From: Thereva unica
Taxonomy: Eukaryota; Arthropoda; Insecta; Diptera; Therevidae
DNA length: 64,000 nucleotides
NCBI GenBank assembly: GCA_949987705.1
Contig: CATLJY010000888.1
Location: forward strand, 62,001 to 126,000
Direction of reading: 5' to 3'
The notes beneath the pieces were generated by a model, which saw only the letters and a list, made by a program, of their open reading frames with translations, was not told where the DNA came from and searched no databases. Positions 27,532 to 38,229 of this stretch are shown here, one piece after another. The position numbers and the translations under genes were made by a program. Positions within the stretch are counted from its first letter, which is position 1. The number at the start of each line of letters is the position of its first letter.

Positions 27532-29360
27532 CAAAAGTACACTTCGACAAACAGATCACCGATCGACAGAACTGTTTCTGGTCCAGCTTTACTGAGCGTA
27601 ACCCCCTCCTTGCCTCCGCTAGGCCTGACCCCCTCCTTACTCCCGCTGGGCCTGACCCCCTCCTTGAGACTACCGGGGTCAAAGGTCACAAAAGTGCACC
27701 TCCCGATTTCGATCCGCTGCTCGAGACATCGAGAGCTGCACGCCTCGAGGAGCTCTAGCCATTCTTAAGCATTAATTATTAATTAAAAAAAACTTTAGGC
27801 GGTAGGGAGCTGCCTGCTTCACTCCTCACCAACTAAAGTTTAATGAGTGAATGGGTCGCGCGCGAAGCCACAGCTCAATTTATAGTCGAGTTGCCGGAAA
27901 AAGCTCTTTTGTATGAAAATGTCGAAAGGCGCGTGACGGAATGACAAAAATGCTCAGTCGGTGTCGAACCGCCGACGAGTGCAGACCTCTGGTACATTTT
28001 TGAGACTCGAACAAATAGGGGATTACTGCGTGGTGCGGTCAATTGTATTAAGGTGGTGTTTGGAGCGGATAAAACCAGTTTGTAACGGCAGAGACAAGGT
28101 GGTGAGAGACGAGTTGCAGTATAGACACTGCTGTCAAGTCGCCAGTGGTTTCAAGGTCACCAAAGTGCACCTCACGATTTCGATCAGCTGCTCGAGACAT
28201 CGAGAGCTGCACACCCCGGGGAGCGTCAGCCATTCTTAAGCATGCGGGCAGTGGTTTCAAGGTCATAAAAGTGCACCTCACGATTTCGATCAGCTGCTCG
28301 AGACATCGAGAGCTGCACGCCTCGAGGAGCTCTAGCCATTCTTAAGCATTAATTATTAATTAAAAAAAACTTTAGGCGGTAGGGAGCTGCCTGCTTCACT
28401 CCTCACCAACTAAAGTTTAATGAGTGAATGGGTCGCGCGCGAAGCCACCGCTCAATTTATAGTCGAGTTGCAGGAAAAAGCTCTTTTGTATGAAAATGTC
28501 GAAAGGCGCGTGACGGAATGACAAAAATGCTCAGTCGGTGTCGAACCGCCGACGAGTGCAGACCTCTGGTACATTTTTGAGACTCGAGCAAGTAGGGGAT
28601 TGTTGCGTGGTGCGGTCAATTGTAACGGCAGAGAAAAGGTGCTGGCCGGACTAGCAGAGACGAGTTGCAGTATAGACACTGCTGTCAAGTCGCCAGTGGT
28701 TTCAAGGTCACCAAAGTGCACCTCACGATTTCGATCAGCTGCTCGAGACATCGAGAGCTGCACACCCCGGGGAGCGTCAGCCATTCTTAAGCATGCGGGC
28801 AGTGGTTTCAAGGTCACAAAAGTGCACCTCACGATGTCGAACCGCTGCTCGAGACATCGAGAGCTGCACGCCCCGGGGAGCGCCAGCCCATTCTTAAGCA
28901 TTAATTATTAATTAAAAAAAACTTTAGGCGGTAGAGGAGCTGCCTGCTTCACTCCTCACCAACTAAAGTTTAATGAGTGAATGGGTCGCGCGCGAAGCCA
29001 CCGCTCAATATATAGTCGAGTTGCCGGAAAAAGCTCTTTTGTATGAAAATGTCGAAAGGCGCGTGACGGAATGACAAAAATGCTCAGTCGTGCTGCGACC
29101 GCCGACGAGTGCACATCGCTGGTATAAATTTCATTCATTCACTCATTAAACTTTAGTTGGTGAGGAGTGAAGCAGGCAGCTCCCCTACCGCCTAAAGTTT
29201 TTTTAATTAATAATTAATGATTAAGAATGGCTAGAGCTCCTCGAGGCGTGCAGCTCCTCGGGTTGAGCAGCTCGAGTTGAAAATTGCGCAGTGCCTCCAG
29301 CGCGAATTTTTGACCCCCGCCCCGGCACTCTGGCGCCGACCCCTCCTTGATACGGCTTGA

Positions 29361-29383
29361 TGACGTCATCGCGGGGAATCCCC
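29361..29383 (+). promoter_or_regulatory. CRE plus kB-like site, second copy
   Basis: Same arrangement as at 27414: TGACGTCA (29361-29368), then GGGGAATCCCC (29373-29383). Confidence 0.6.
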
Positions 29384-31255
29384 TAAAAGATTTTTTCCGG
29401 TCTCGACTTTTGGCGAGCGCGAAAAAGATCTTGGTCGAAAATTGCATGACCCCCTCCTTGACTCCATGACCCCCTTGAGACTACCGGGGTCAAAGGTCAC
29501 AAAAGTACACTTCGACAAACAGATCACCGATCGACAGAACTGTTTCTGGTCCAGCTTTACTGAGCGTAACCCCCTCCTTGCCTCCGCTAGGCCTGACCCC
29601 CTCCTTACTCCCGCTGGGCCTGACCCCCTCCTTGAGACTACCGGGGTCAAAGGTCACAAAAGTGCACCTCCCGATTTCGATCCGCTGCTCGAGACATCGA
29701 GAGCTGCACACCCCGAGGAGCTCGAGCCCATCATTAAGTATTAATTATTAATTAAAAAAACTTTAAGCGGTAGGGAGCTGCCTGCTTCACTCCTCACCAA
29801 CTAAAGTTTAATGAGTGAATGGGTCGCGCGCGAAGCCACCGCTCAATTTATAGTCGAGTTGCAGGAAAAAGCTCTTTTGTATGAAAATGTCGAAAGGCGC
29901 GTGACGGAATGACAAAAATGCTCAGTCGGTGTCGAACCGCCGACGAGTGCAGACCTCTGGTACATTTTTGAGACTCGAGCAAGTAGGGGATTGTTGCGTG
30001 GTGCGGTCAATTGTAACGGCAGAGAAAAGGTGCTGGCCGGACTAGCAGAGACGAGTTGCAGTATAGACACTGCTGTCAAGTCGCCAGTGGTTTCAAGGTC
30101 ACCAAAGTGCACCTCACGATTTCGATCAGCTGCTCGAGACATCGAGAGCTGCACACCCCGGGGAGCGTCAGCCATTCTTAAGCATGCGGGCAGTGGTTTC
30201 AAGGTCATAAAAGTGCACCTCACGATTTCGATCAGCTGCTCGAGACATCGAGAGCTGCACACCCCGGGGAGCGTCAGCCATTCTTAAGCATGCGGGCAGT
30301 GGTTTCAAGGTCACAAAAGTGCACCTCACGATTTCGATCCGCTGCTCGAGACATCGAGAGCTGCACGCCTCGAGGAGCTCTAGCCATTCTTAAGCATTAA
30401 TTATTAATTAAAAAAAACTTTAGGCGGTAGGGAGCTGCCTGCTTCACTCCTCACCAACTAAAGTTTAATGAGTGAATGGGTCGCGCGCGAAGCCACCGCT
30501 CAATTTATAGTCGAGTTGCAGGAAAAAGCTCTTTTGTATGAAAATGTCGAAAGGCGCGTGACGGAATGACAAAAATGCTCAGTCGGTGTCGAACCGCCGA
30601 CGAGTGCAGACCTCTGGTACATTTTTGAGACTCGAGCAAGTAGGGGATTGTTGCGTGGTGCGGTCAATTGTAACGGCAGAGAAAAGGTGCTGGCCGGACT
30701 AGCAGAGACGAGTTGCAGTATAGACACTGCTGTCAAGTCGCCAGTGGGCTAGATCAAGGCGGGCAGTGGTTTCAAGGTCACAAAAGTGCACCTCACGATT
30801 TCGATCCGCTGCTCGAGACATCGAGAGCTGCACGCCTCGAGGAGCTCTAGCCATTCTTAAGCATTAATTATTAATTAAAAAAAACTTTAGGCGGTAGGGA
30901 GCTGCCTGCTTCACTCCTCACCAACTAAAGTTTAATGAGTGAATGGGTCGCGCGCGAAGCCACCGCTCAATTTATAGTCGAGTTGCAGGAAAAAGCTCTT
31001 TTGTATGAAAATGTCGAAAGGCGCGTGACGGAATGACAAAAATGCTCAGTCGGTGTCGAACCGCCGACGAGTGCAGACCTCTGGTACATTTTTGAGACTC
31101 GAACAAATAGGGGATTACTGCGTGGTGCGGTCAATTGTATTAAGGTGGTGTTTGGAGCGGATAAAACCAGTTTGTAACGGCAGAGACAAGGTGCTGGCCG
31201 GACTAGCAGAGACGAGTTGCAGTATAGACACTGCTGTCAAGTCGCCAGTGGGCCG

Positions 31256-31433
31256 AGTTGCAGCAATATACAGCAGAGATTGGATCGCCGCGGGCTACAA
31301 CTTTGTTCTGCAGTCCCGTCTCGTCATCTAATGGGACGACGGTCGTCCCCACTGGGAGGGTGTCGAGAGTTTTGCCGCGCCCGTTGTCGGCAACAGCTCT
31401 AGGTCGGCTCCCAGATAGCGACAAAGGTGTAAG
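31256..31433 (+). other. Spacer upstream of membrane-anchored protein gene
   Basis: Unique sequence between the hr block and the next gene. It ends in gtgTAAGATGG, the late promoter of the following gene. No gene is supported. Confidence 0.5.
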
Positions 31434-32936
31434 ATGGTTTTCCTTCTGCTTTTCGTAGTTAGCACGGCGTGCGTGGTGTTGTTTGTGTTTGTGTTTAGGC
31501 GCAAAAACCCCAGCATCGAGGTGCCCTCCCCGCTCGATGCGGTGCGCGCGCTGCCGGCCACCGCGCTCATGGACAACACATTCATCTACATGTACTCGGT
31601 GGGGGAGGACGCATTTAAAAAGTACCGAATCTCGCTCTCGCCCAAACTGGCCATTGAGCCGGTGCCGGCCGACAAGAGCCCATCCAGCGCGAGCGCGTAC
31701 TTTGACTACACGCAGCAGCGGTGGGTCGATAGGGTGAGAATCACGGGCTACCACGACAACTACATCTACGTAGAGTACGCCATGGGGGCGGGCAGGCTCA
31801 ACCGCCGCTTCCACCAGCACATGCAGGACCTCTCAATCACCGCCGACGGCAAAATCCAGCTGCGTGGGGAGGTGCTGAGAGAGGGTTGTGCGCCTGAAGG
31901 ACAGATTGTGCCGCTCACGATGCGCCGGTACTACCAACTCATGGGGTTTGAGCCCCCGACCACCGAATACAGCACCGCCGCCGAAGAATTTGAGCACCCC
32001 TTCCGCCACCTCGTGTGCAGCGGCGGCAAATATATATTGGCGCAGGCCCCGCAGCTGACTGCCATGGCGGCCGACGACACGATGCTCTCGGCCCAAAAGA
32101 GCCCCGACACGATGCTGGCCGTCGGCTGCTCCTCGCGCTCGATACAATCCAGTCCCAAATTTGACTACCGGCACTACTACATACAGCTGTCGCCCGACTA
32201 TGCCTTTACCCTCAGCGTGCCGCACCAGATGCTCAACCCCATCACCCTCAAGTACGAGTCGCAGCCAGTCAATATTGTTCGGCCCATCAATCACTACGAC
32301 AGCCACTACCCCGCCATCGCCGGCACTCTGTATGTGGTAGTGACTGCTGAGGGCGAAATCCAGTCGCAGCAGCGGGTCGGCAGTGAAAGGGTGGCCGACG
32401 TGGTGCCAATCATATTCAAGAACGACGCGAGTCTCATGGTGCAGACCCGTAACGCCGTGCAGTTGGTATCCAGGGAGTTTGTAGTGATGGACAACAACAT
32501 TTATTTCATGCGAGACACGTTTATTTTATTGACCAGATTCATAAAAAAATATCAGACAAATGTACAAGACAACAAGCTATTTACGCACGTGCGCAAGTAT
32601 GCAATCGGCAAACATAAATTCTACTCCACACACATGGGCCACACCATGCTCGATCTCACGCTCACAATGGAGGGGCTGGCGGACGCGGTGTTGAGTGCCG
32701 GCGGTCCCGGCCCAGACGGTGGGGCGCCACCAACACTGCCAGAGCCAGACGGAGTGGCGACACAGATAAAGACCCCTCAGAGCTTTCGCTTTCCACCATC
32801 GCTGTCGCTGTTTGAGGCAGAAGGCGCGGCCCCCGGCTCCGATCCACTGTACCTCGGCACCGCAGATATCTACGACTTTGAGTCTGGGCCCATGCCCGAT
32901 TACATAATTGATGATGGTGGCGGCAGCAGGCGCTAG
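31434..32936 (+). CDS. Membrane-anchored protein of unknown function (500 aa)
   Basis: An N-terminal hydrophobic anchor (VFLLLFVVSTACVVLFVFVF followed by RRK) leads a large soluble domain and a Pro/Gly-rich C-terminal tail (about residues 420-500) with acidic ends. This topology matches occlusion-derived virion envelope proteins. The start is in TAAGATGG. Its stop codon overlaps the stop codon of the spliced gene on the opposite strand. No family recognised. Confidence 0.78.
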   Translation: MVFLLLFVVSTACVVLFVFVFRRKNPSIEVPSPLDAVRALPATALMDNTFIYMYSVGEDAFKKYRISLSPKLAIEPVPADKSPSSASAYFDYTQQRWVDRVRITGYHDNYIYVEYAMGAGRLNRRFHQHMQDLSITADGKIQLRGEVLREGCAPEGQIVPLTMRRYYQLMGFEPPTTEYSTAAEEFEHPFRHLVCSGGKYILAQAPQLTAMAADDTMLSAQKSPDTMLAVGCSSRSIQSSPKFDYRHYYIQLSPDYAFTLSVPHQMLNPITLKYESQPVNIVRPINHYDSHYPAIAGTLYVVVTAEGEIQSQQRVGSERVADVVPIIFKNDASLMVQTRNAVQLVSREFVVMDNNIYFMRDTFILLTRFIKKYQTNVQDNKLFTHVRKYAIGKHKFYSTHMGHTMLDLTLTMEGLADAVLSAGGPGPDGGAPPTLPEPDGVATQIKTPQSFRFPPSLSLFEAEGAAPGSDPLYLGTADIYDFESGPMPDYIIDDGGGSRR

Positions 32937-33458
32937 AGTCGGGCGATAAATTTCGCCACCGTATCGGGATCTTGGAGATCGCTAGTCCAGACTAGCCGGT
33001 TGGTGTTGTGTGGGCTGCTGCCGCGGTCAATCAACTTTATAAATTCCTTGTAGACAAGAGACCTAGTAAAATGGGGTATTAGTGCGTGCTACATGGTCGT
33101 GTGTGCCTACCTACCTGTTGGCGTAGTTTTCGAGAAACTGGCATCCGTCGCTACCTGCGCAGCCCATCGACAGATTGACAATAAAGACGACAATTTTTTT
33201 GCCGATGAAAAAATCGATAAAGCTGGCCTGCTGCGATTTACGCACGGTATGCGGCACATGGATGCGCAGCTCGCTCCGCATCACGGCGTCCAGGCTCGGC
33301 GCCACCACCACATTGTAGAGTGGTAGTGTGCAACTGGAATAAAACGACTCGAGTCGCTGTCCGTACTCGTTGTTGATACACTGCGGCGGCACACACCGTA
33401 AAAATTTTCTGTACAGGTTAAAGGCATCATTTATGCACTGCCGTCGTTGAGTATTCAT
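32933..33458 (-). CDS. Spliced gene, unknown protein (157 aa; two exons)
   Basis: Exon 1 (33458-33115) would stop at a TAG right after the donor AACAG|GTAGGT. Removing 33114-33063 joins it in phase to exon 2 (33062-32933), which is open for 43 codons and ends with a stop overlapping the neighbour's stop. The intron has CACTAAT 17 nt before the AG. The product has five cysteines, including SMGCAGSDGCQF, and no signal peptide. If unspliced, the product would end after 115 residues. No family recognised. An in-frame ATG at 33497 is an alternative start. Confidence 0.68.
33063..33114 (-). other. Predicted 52-nt spliceosomal intron
   Basis: Begins GTAGGT, ends ttttactAG, and contains the branch consensus CTAAT. 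The length is typical of short insect introns. It is not a multiple of three and removes an in-frame stop. Confidence 0.68.
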
Positions 33459-34371
33459 CTTTGCTCCAGAGTGTGTTGATTGATTGAATGCCAGCAAATG
33501 TGTGTCCGTACACTAATAAATCTCGCAGCGTATTCAGCTGGGTCGCCACCGCGACGCCAGTTGTGTTTGTGTGCTCGGTTGGCTGGATTTTTGTTGTGTC
33601 TAATTGAAATGTGCCTGACTGCGGCGACTGGATATAGATATTAGCTACAGCCTCGGCCAGCGACTTTAAAAATCCCACCACTGCCCGCCCATGCGCCGGG
33701 GGCTTCCCATCCTCGGCCATCAAGATATCGGCAATCGCCTCGATAATTACACGCAAGAGTGTATCGTTGGCGTCGTCGCGCGTAAGGTAGTATGTGTGCA
33801 GTTTGTCGGGGTTTAGTGCGGGTAGGGCGCGGGGCTTGATAATTGATTGGACCTGCTGGTGGCGGGTAAACGACTTGTTGTCGATATCGTCGTTTTCGAT
33901 ATAGATTCGTCGGGGAAAGTGTTTTATTCTCAAGATGCGCGCCGGCGGCTCAGGTACGCACACGAGGAACGCCGGTCCCCCGGCATCGATTTTCGCCTGC
34001 ACATTGGCAGCCAACCTGTACTCCAGCACGCGTTTGTTGTGCTCGATATCTTCGTGGGACTGCGGCAGCATGATGGTGTCCCGGTCCTCGTTGTTGGTGG
34101 TGGCCAGTGCCTGGCGCACCCGCTCCAGCAGCTTGATGCGGAACCCCAGAATCTCTTGCAACTTGGCCAGTATCAGGGAGTTGTAGTACTCGTGGGTTTT
34201 TTTCGGTACCGGCATTACCCCGGCAAGCAGCGAGTAGACAAATTGAGTGTGCAGTCGCTTGATTGCTTTGATCGTCATCTCAAAGCCGCGTCCCGTGCCG
34301 TCGGCGGCCAGCAACAGGGGGTCGTCGGGCCGGTGCTTCCAGAACCAAAAGATTAGTTCGGGGGGAAACAT
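33427..34371 (-). CDS. Unknown protein (314 aa)
   Basis: I start at 34371 (caTAAGAGAAATG); the frame is open further upstream into the divergent gene but without support. The product is mixed alpha/beta with no membrane helix or known motif. Its last 32 nt overlap the start of the spliced gene on the same strand. It shares a bidirectional promoter with the 1258-residue protein gene. Confidence 0.72.
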   Translation of the reverse strand: MFPPELIFWFWKHRPDDPLLLAADGTGRGFEMTIKAIKRLHTQFVYSLLAGVMPVPKKTHEYYNSLILAKLQEILGFRIKLLERVRQALATTNNEDRDTIMLPQSHEDIEHNKRVLEYRLAANVQAKIDAGGPAFLVCVPEPPARILRIKHFPRRIYIENDDIDNKSFTRHQQVQSIIKPRALPALNPDKLHTYYLTRDDANDTLLRVIIEAIADILMAEDGKPPAHGRAVVGFLKSLAEAVANIYIQSPQSGTFQLDTTKIQPTEHTNTTGVAVATQLNTLRDLLVYGHTFAGIQSINTLWSKDEYSTTAVHK

Positions 34372-34375
34372 TTCT

Positions 34376-34389
34376 CTTATGTAGATAAG
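34376..34389. promoter_or_regulatory. Bidirectional late promoter (CTTATGTAGATAAG)
   Basis: Inverted TAAG motifs 14 nt end to end: one immediately precedes the plus-strand ATG at 34390, the other lies 4 nt from the minus-strand ATG at 34371. Confidence 0.65.
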
Positions 34390-37300
34390 ATGGGAAATAG
34401 CAGTGGTAAAGGCGCGGGCGCCGACGGAGGCTTTTCGGACGAATCCAAGTTCGATATGCACTTTAACCAATCGCTACCAACAAATGTAAATATATTTGCG
34501 TGCATTCCGCAATCGGTGCCTGATACTCATGTGAAAAAGATGGTCAGGAGCCTGGGCGCGCTGCCCGCCATATCGGACTTTACGCTGGTGTTTGTCAACC
34601 GGCAGGTCTCGACCGAGATCTCTGCCGACCGGTTTGAGCGCAACTACATCGACTCGAAGCTGGCGCTCGTCAACGGGGAGCCGGGGGTGGACATCAGGGA
34701 GCACGAGGGGCTCCACACAATCGTTTCGTCGTGCTTCAAGGGCATGGAGGGGTCCACGCTGGTGCTGCGCAGACTGGAGGCTGGCTTTCCGGACCTGCGT
34801 GTCGGCATGCTCGTCGCTCCCGACGCCTCGTTGGGCAGCAGCGACTTTGCCTTCACGGCCGAGTACAAGATGACTACGGCGAAAAACTTTACCAAGGCCC
34901 AGACGTATCGGATCTTCACCGAGGACCCAGTGCTCTACAATTGCGCCGTCACGGAAAACATCATATACCAGATCGCCTCCGGCTACCGGCTCACGGACCC
35001 CTATATTGTGTACTTTAAACCCGACACCGTGGCCGAGCTCATATCGCACATGCAGGCCACCAAGAATGCTCCTGAAACGCTCTGTATATACAACATCGGC
35101 AAGATTGCCGAATTCAAGGACTACTACGACCCCTTTGTCAAGATGTTGGCCCGCGACGGGGGGTTCACGTACGAGGTAAAGAGCCCGTTCCTCGTGTTTG
35201 GCAAATTTTCAATATCGGGCGCCAAAGTCACATTCAAAAACATGCTGGTCATGCTCGACAAGAGTATTGCGACTGCCGACGTTTTCGTCGGGGATGATTC
35301 CATCACGGCGCCGAACAAGTTCACCGGCGCCCAGGGAGACCTGTCGTATGTGACCAACGTCAAGGATATCTGTGTCAAGATATTTGTGCCGCGACAGGCC
35401 CTCGTCAACTCGGCAGTAAAGTACGATATTTGCTATGGTGTGCTCGCGGTGTCGACCTCGCCATCGGTCACTGACACCCATGTGCTGAATGAGCGCAATA
35501 TGTTGGTCGACCTGATGAACTGGCGAAACCCTTCCAAGAAGCTCTTTATCATGAAACTGAGCGGCAAGATAGACGATGACGACGTAAAGTATATCCGGTC
35601 GAAATCACTGACGGTCTTCAAAAACGACACGGTCTACTATATCACCAATATACCGGAGGCAAAGCTCGGCACCTCTACATCGATATTTGATGACTCGTAC
35701 TTTAATGTTTCGATCGACAAGGTGCACCACGACGACTGCAATCTCAGCATCACAAACAGCGATACCCGGGCGCTGGGACTCAAGGTCGACTCAAACTTGC
35801 CTCTCTTATCCGGATACAAAAAGACCCGCTACTGGAGTGTCTATATGAGCAAGCCGTTTCTATTCATCGATGACGTTTACAAAGACACGAGCCGCACTTT
35901 CGTCATGGTGTCGCGAAATACGTCACCGGAGTTGTTTACAAACTACGCTCGCATGATGCTGCATCATTACAAGCTGGACCAATGGGTGTATATATATCAT
36001 GGCAAAAAACCAGCCGATGCATTGGACGGCCTCGATGTGGCAATGGTCGTCGAAGATGAAATATATGCAATCTTCCCGAAACAATATACGCCCCGGCCAC
36101 AGCTCACAACCACTGGTGTCCTAACAGTGCGACAAGTGGACATTTATTTCAATCGGCTGGACGCACCGTTAGATAGAAGCATCTCAATCTTCCTGGATGA
36201 CCGCTACTTCAACAACAAGGGCGTCACGTACGACGAGAGCCGGGACATTGCCTACAAACTAAAGAGCACCATAAACTACGATGCGGTGGCCGCCGAAATA
36301 TTGGGAGGCCCCCTCAACACGATAGCGTTCTACGTCAGGAACACGCTCATCGAGAAGCTAGTGGTCAAAAACAGCATTCGGTTGCTGGCCGAGAATGAGG
36401 CCAACCTGGTGATTTATCCGCACGTCGAAGACGAGGTCCTGCGCAAGAGCATGGTGCAGCTCTTTGATGACTTTTATCGCCTTAACCCCAATACCTCGCT
36501 AGCAGTGATTCTTGGTACGGAAAAAATAGGCGGTACACTGAGTACGCGGTTGGGTGAGGCCAAGTCCAAATTTGTGTGCTGGTACGATAAGACCCGATTC
36601 CGAGTAACCGACGCACAATTTGAAGTCTTGAAAAATGGCGCGGTGCTGCAGCTTGTCGATAAGATACCCGACAACCCCAAGGGATACCAGCTCGTGATGC
36701 TCAACAGCGACAACCAGCCCGAGTTTGGATTTCCGTTGACGCGGACCAAAGAGGACCATCCCATATTCGATATAAGCACGAACGTGGACGAGTTTCTCAA
36801 CTTTTCAGTCAAAAATCCGCCCAACATCATGGTGACGATTAGTGAGTACATCAAACCCACTGTTCCGTCAATATTGACGAACGATGTGCAGGTATTGATT
36901 GCGGCACGCATAGGCGTCAAGGACCTACTATTACTCCTCGATACCCTGCATAATACGGACAAGCTGAAATATATCATGGTCTTTAAAGTTGATCAGATTG
37001 AAGGCATCGAGATGCCAGCGCTGATCAAACAAATCACAGACAAGAGCACCCCGTTCAATGGGCTCAAATTCGAGCACAATTATATAACCAATACCTACAT
37101 TCTGAGTAACGAGAGCTATACATTTGTGTCGAACATCCTTACGACCCAGTACATTTCATTTGGCATGCTAAACTTTTACAGCACCGATATTGCCGTGGAC
37201 CCGGTCTCGCCAAGAATCAACTCGAAAACTGAGGCCGTACAGTCCGTGCTATTTAACAATACAAAGTTTATGTATCTAGAGTATCATGCGATTCGAGAAT

Positions 37301-38166
37301 TATCGGTGGTAAGACTAAATGACTCCAAAATACCCGTACATATCATCATTGTCGAGGACTTGCGCTCCAGTATATATATGAGCATAATAAAATGGCTGCT
37401 CCAGCCGGAGAACGATAACGTGGCTGTGATATCGATAAGAAAGGATTTTGACTTTACGCCGGTAAGCAAACATTGCAGGACCTATACAAACGGTGCAGTA
37501 GCGTTCTCCATCTACTTTAACGCTGACAAGATGAATGTATTCAAAGATGACGACTATGTCATGCTTCTAAATGACTACACATATACATGTTTTAGTATAG
37601 CTGATCTAAATGCATTATGGAAAGCAGGCACCATAATGGAAAATCAGCTAACTACAAGCTTGTTTAGACTGGAGAATATTAACCTCCAGAAATATAAATT
37701 CTTTGAAAACTTCGAGAGGGCCACCCTAGTTCCCGCGAGTCTCTCAATTGGCGATTATATCAATGCAACTTCTACCGATTTTTCACGGTATTTGAATAAG
37801 CATATAGTATATGCGGAGATGACAGTGGCTTCACCATCACCACACGGTGACGTTAAATACAGCGCCTGTCCCCAGAAGATATTCTTGATGATGAGGAAGT
37901 TGTTTAAAGATTTCGAGTTAAAGTACCTGATTGTCAGAGCAACAAACTACTATATCGGACCTGATATCGGGCCATATATGCTGGACATGAAGAGAATCGG
38001 CTCGAACCTATACCGCTACCCGGCCAATGAAGATGAGGAATTTGATTCAAAACTCCAGTTCGACGCTAATACCTTCTACATCGATAAGGTCTTCTTGCGC
38101 GCCGTAATAACACTTGGCACACGGGGGGATGGGGGCGATATAACCATCAAGACATATCAAACATAG
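34390..38166 (+). CDS. Large protein with N-myristoylation-type start (1258 aa)
   Basis: The longest gene in the window. It begins MGNSSGKG, which fits the N-myristoyltransferase consensus (G2, S/T at position 6 relative to Met, small residues), followed by a Gly-rich stretch. The rest is a long, regular alpha/beta sequence with recurring -FDDSYFN-/-LDDRYFNN- like phrases (near residues 435 and 600), suggesting internally repeated domains. No nucleotide-binding motif or membrane helix is visible. It could be a tegument- or matrix-like protein attached to membranes by lipid. The start follows agaTAAGATGG. The frame is fully intact. Confidence 0.8.
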   Translation: MGNSSGKGAGADGGFSDESKFDMHFNQSLPTNVNIFACIPQSVPDTHVKKMVRSLGALPAISDFTLVFVNRQVSTEISADRFERNYIDSKLALVNGEPGVDIREHEGLHTIVSSCFKGMEGSTLVLRRLEAGFPDLRVGMLVAPDASLGSSDFAFTAEYKMTTAKNFTKAQTYRIFTEDPVLYNCAVTENIIYQIASGYRLTDPYIVYFKPDTVAELISHMQATKNAPETLCIYNIGKIAEFKDYYDPFVKMLARDGGFTYEVKSPFLVFGKFSISGAKVTFKNMLVMLDKSIATADVFVGDDSITAPNKFTGAQGDLSYVTNVKDICVKIFVPRQALVNSAVKYDICYGVLAVSTSPSVTDTHVLNERNMLVDLMNWRNPSKKLFIMKLSGKIDDDDVKYIRSKSLTVFKNDTVYYITNIPEAKLGTSTSIFDDSYFNVSIDKVHHDDCNLSITNSDTRALGLKVDSNLPLLSGYKKTRYWSVYMSKPFLFIDDVYKDTSRTFVMVSRNTSPELFTNYARMMLHHYKLDQWVYIYHGKKPADALDGLDVAMVVEDEIYAIFPKQYTPRPQLTTTGVLTVRQVDIYFNRLDAPLDRSISIFLDDRYFNNKGVTYDESRDIAYKLKSTINYDAVAAEILGGPLNTIAFYVRNTLIEKLVVKNSIRLLAENEANLVIYPHVEDEVLRKSMVQLFDDFYRLNPNTSLAVILGTEKIGGTLSTRLGEAKSKFVCWYDKTRFRVTDAQFEVLKNGAVLQLVDKIPDNPKGYQLVMLNSDNQPEFGFPLTRTKEDHPIFDISTNVDEFLNFSVKNPPNIMVTISEYIKPTVPSILTNDVQVLIAARIGVKDLLLLLDTLHNTDKLKYIMVFKVDQIEGIEMPALIKQITDKSTPFNGLKFEHNYITNTYILSNESYTFVSNILTTQYISFGMLNFYSTDIAVDPVSPRINSKTEAVQSVLFNNTKFMYLEYHAIRELSVVRLNDSKIPVHIIIVEDLRSSIYMSIIKWLLQPENDNVAVISIRKDFDFTPVSKHCRTYTNGAVAFSIYFNADKMNVFKDDDYVMLLNDYTYTCFSIADLNALWKAGTIMENQLTTSLFRLENINLQKYKFFENFERATLVPASLSIGDYINATSTDFSRYLNKHIVYAEMTVASPSPHGDVKYSACPQKIFLMMRKLFKDFELKYLIVRATNYYIGPDIGPYMLDMKRIGSNLYRYPANEDEEFDSKLQFDANTFYIDKVFLRAVITLGTRGDGGDITIKTYQT

Positions 38167-38229
38167 AGCAAATCGGGGCGACCGGAGGGCAAATAAATTT
38201 TTGCCAAACAACCCGTGCCGATGTGGTGG

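Larger units (their letters stand above)
26500..31255 (+). repeat. hr block with eight units and accessory modules
   Basis: Plus-orientation units lie at about 26905-27150, 27735-27985, 28325-28565, 28875-29115, 29705-29955, 30370-30610 and 30845-31085, with one reverse partial unit at 29135-29260. Between them are two kinds of accessory module: one with TTTCAAGGTCA, and one with GGGTCAAAGGTCA, CRE and kB-like sites. The 61-codon open frame seen in several accessory modules starts with GTG and has no support as a gene. Otherwise I see no gene in this stretch. Confidence 0.88.

Noticed and set aside
31203..31820. 205-codon minus-strand frame across an hr end and the next gene's start
   Set aside because: It spans repeat DNA and runs antisense to an intact TAAG-started gene; no motif.
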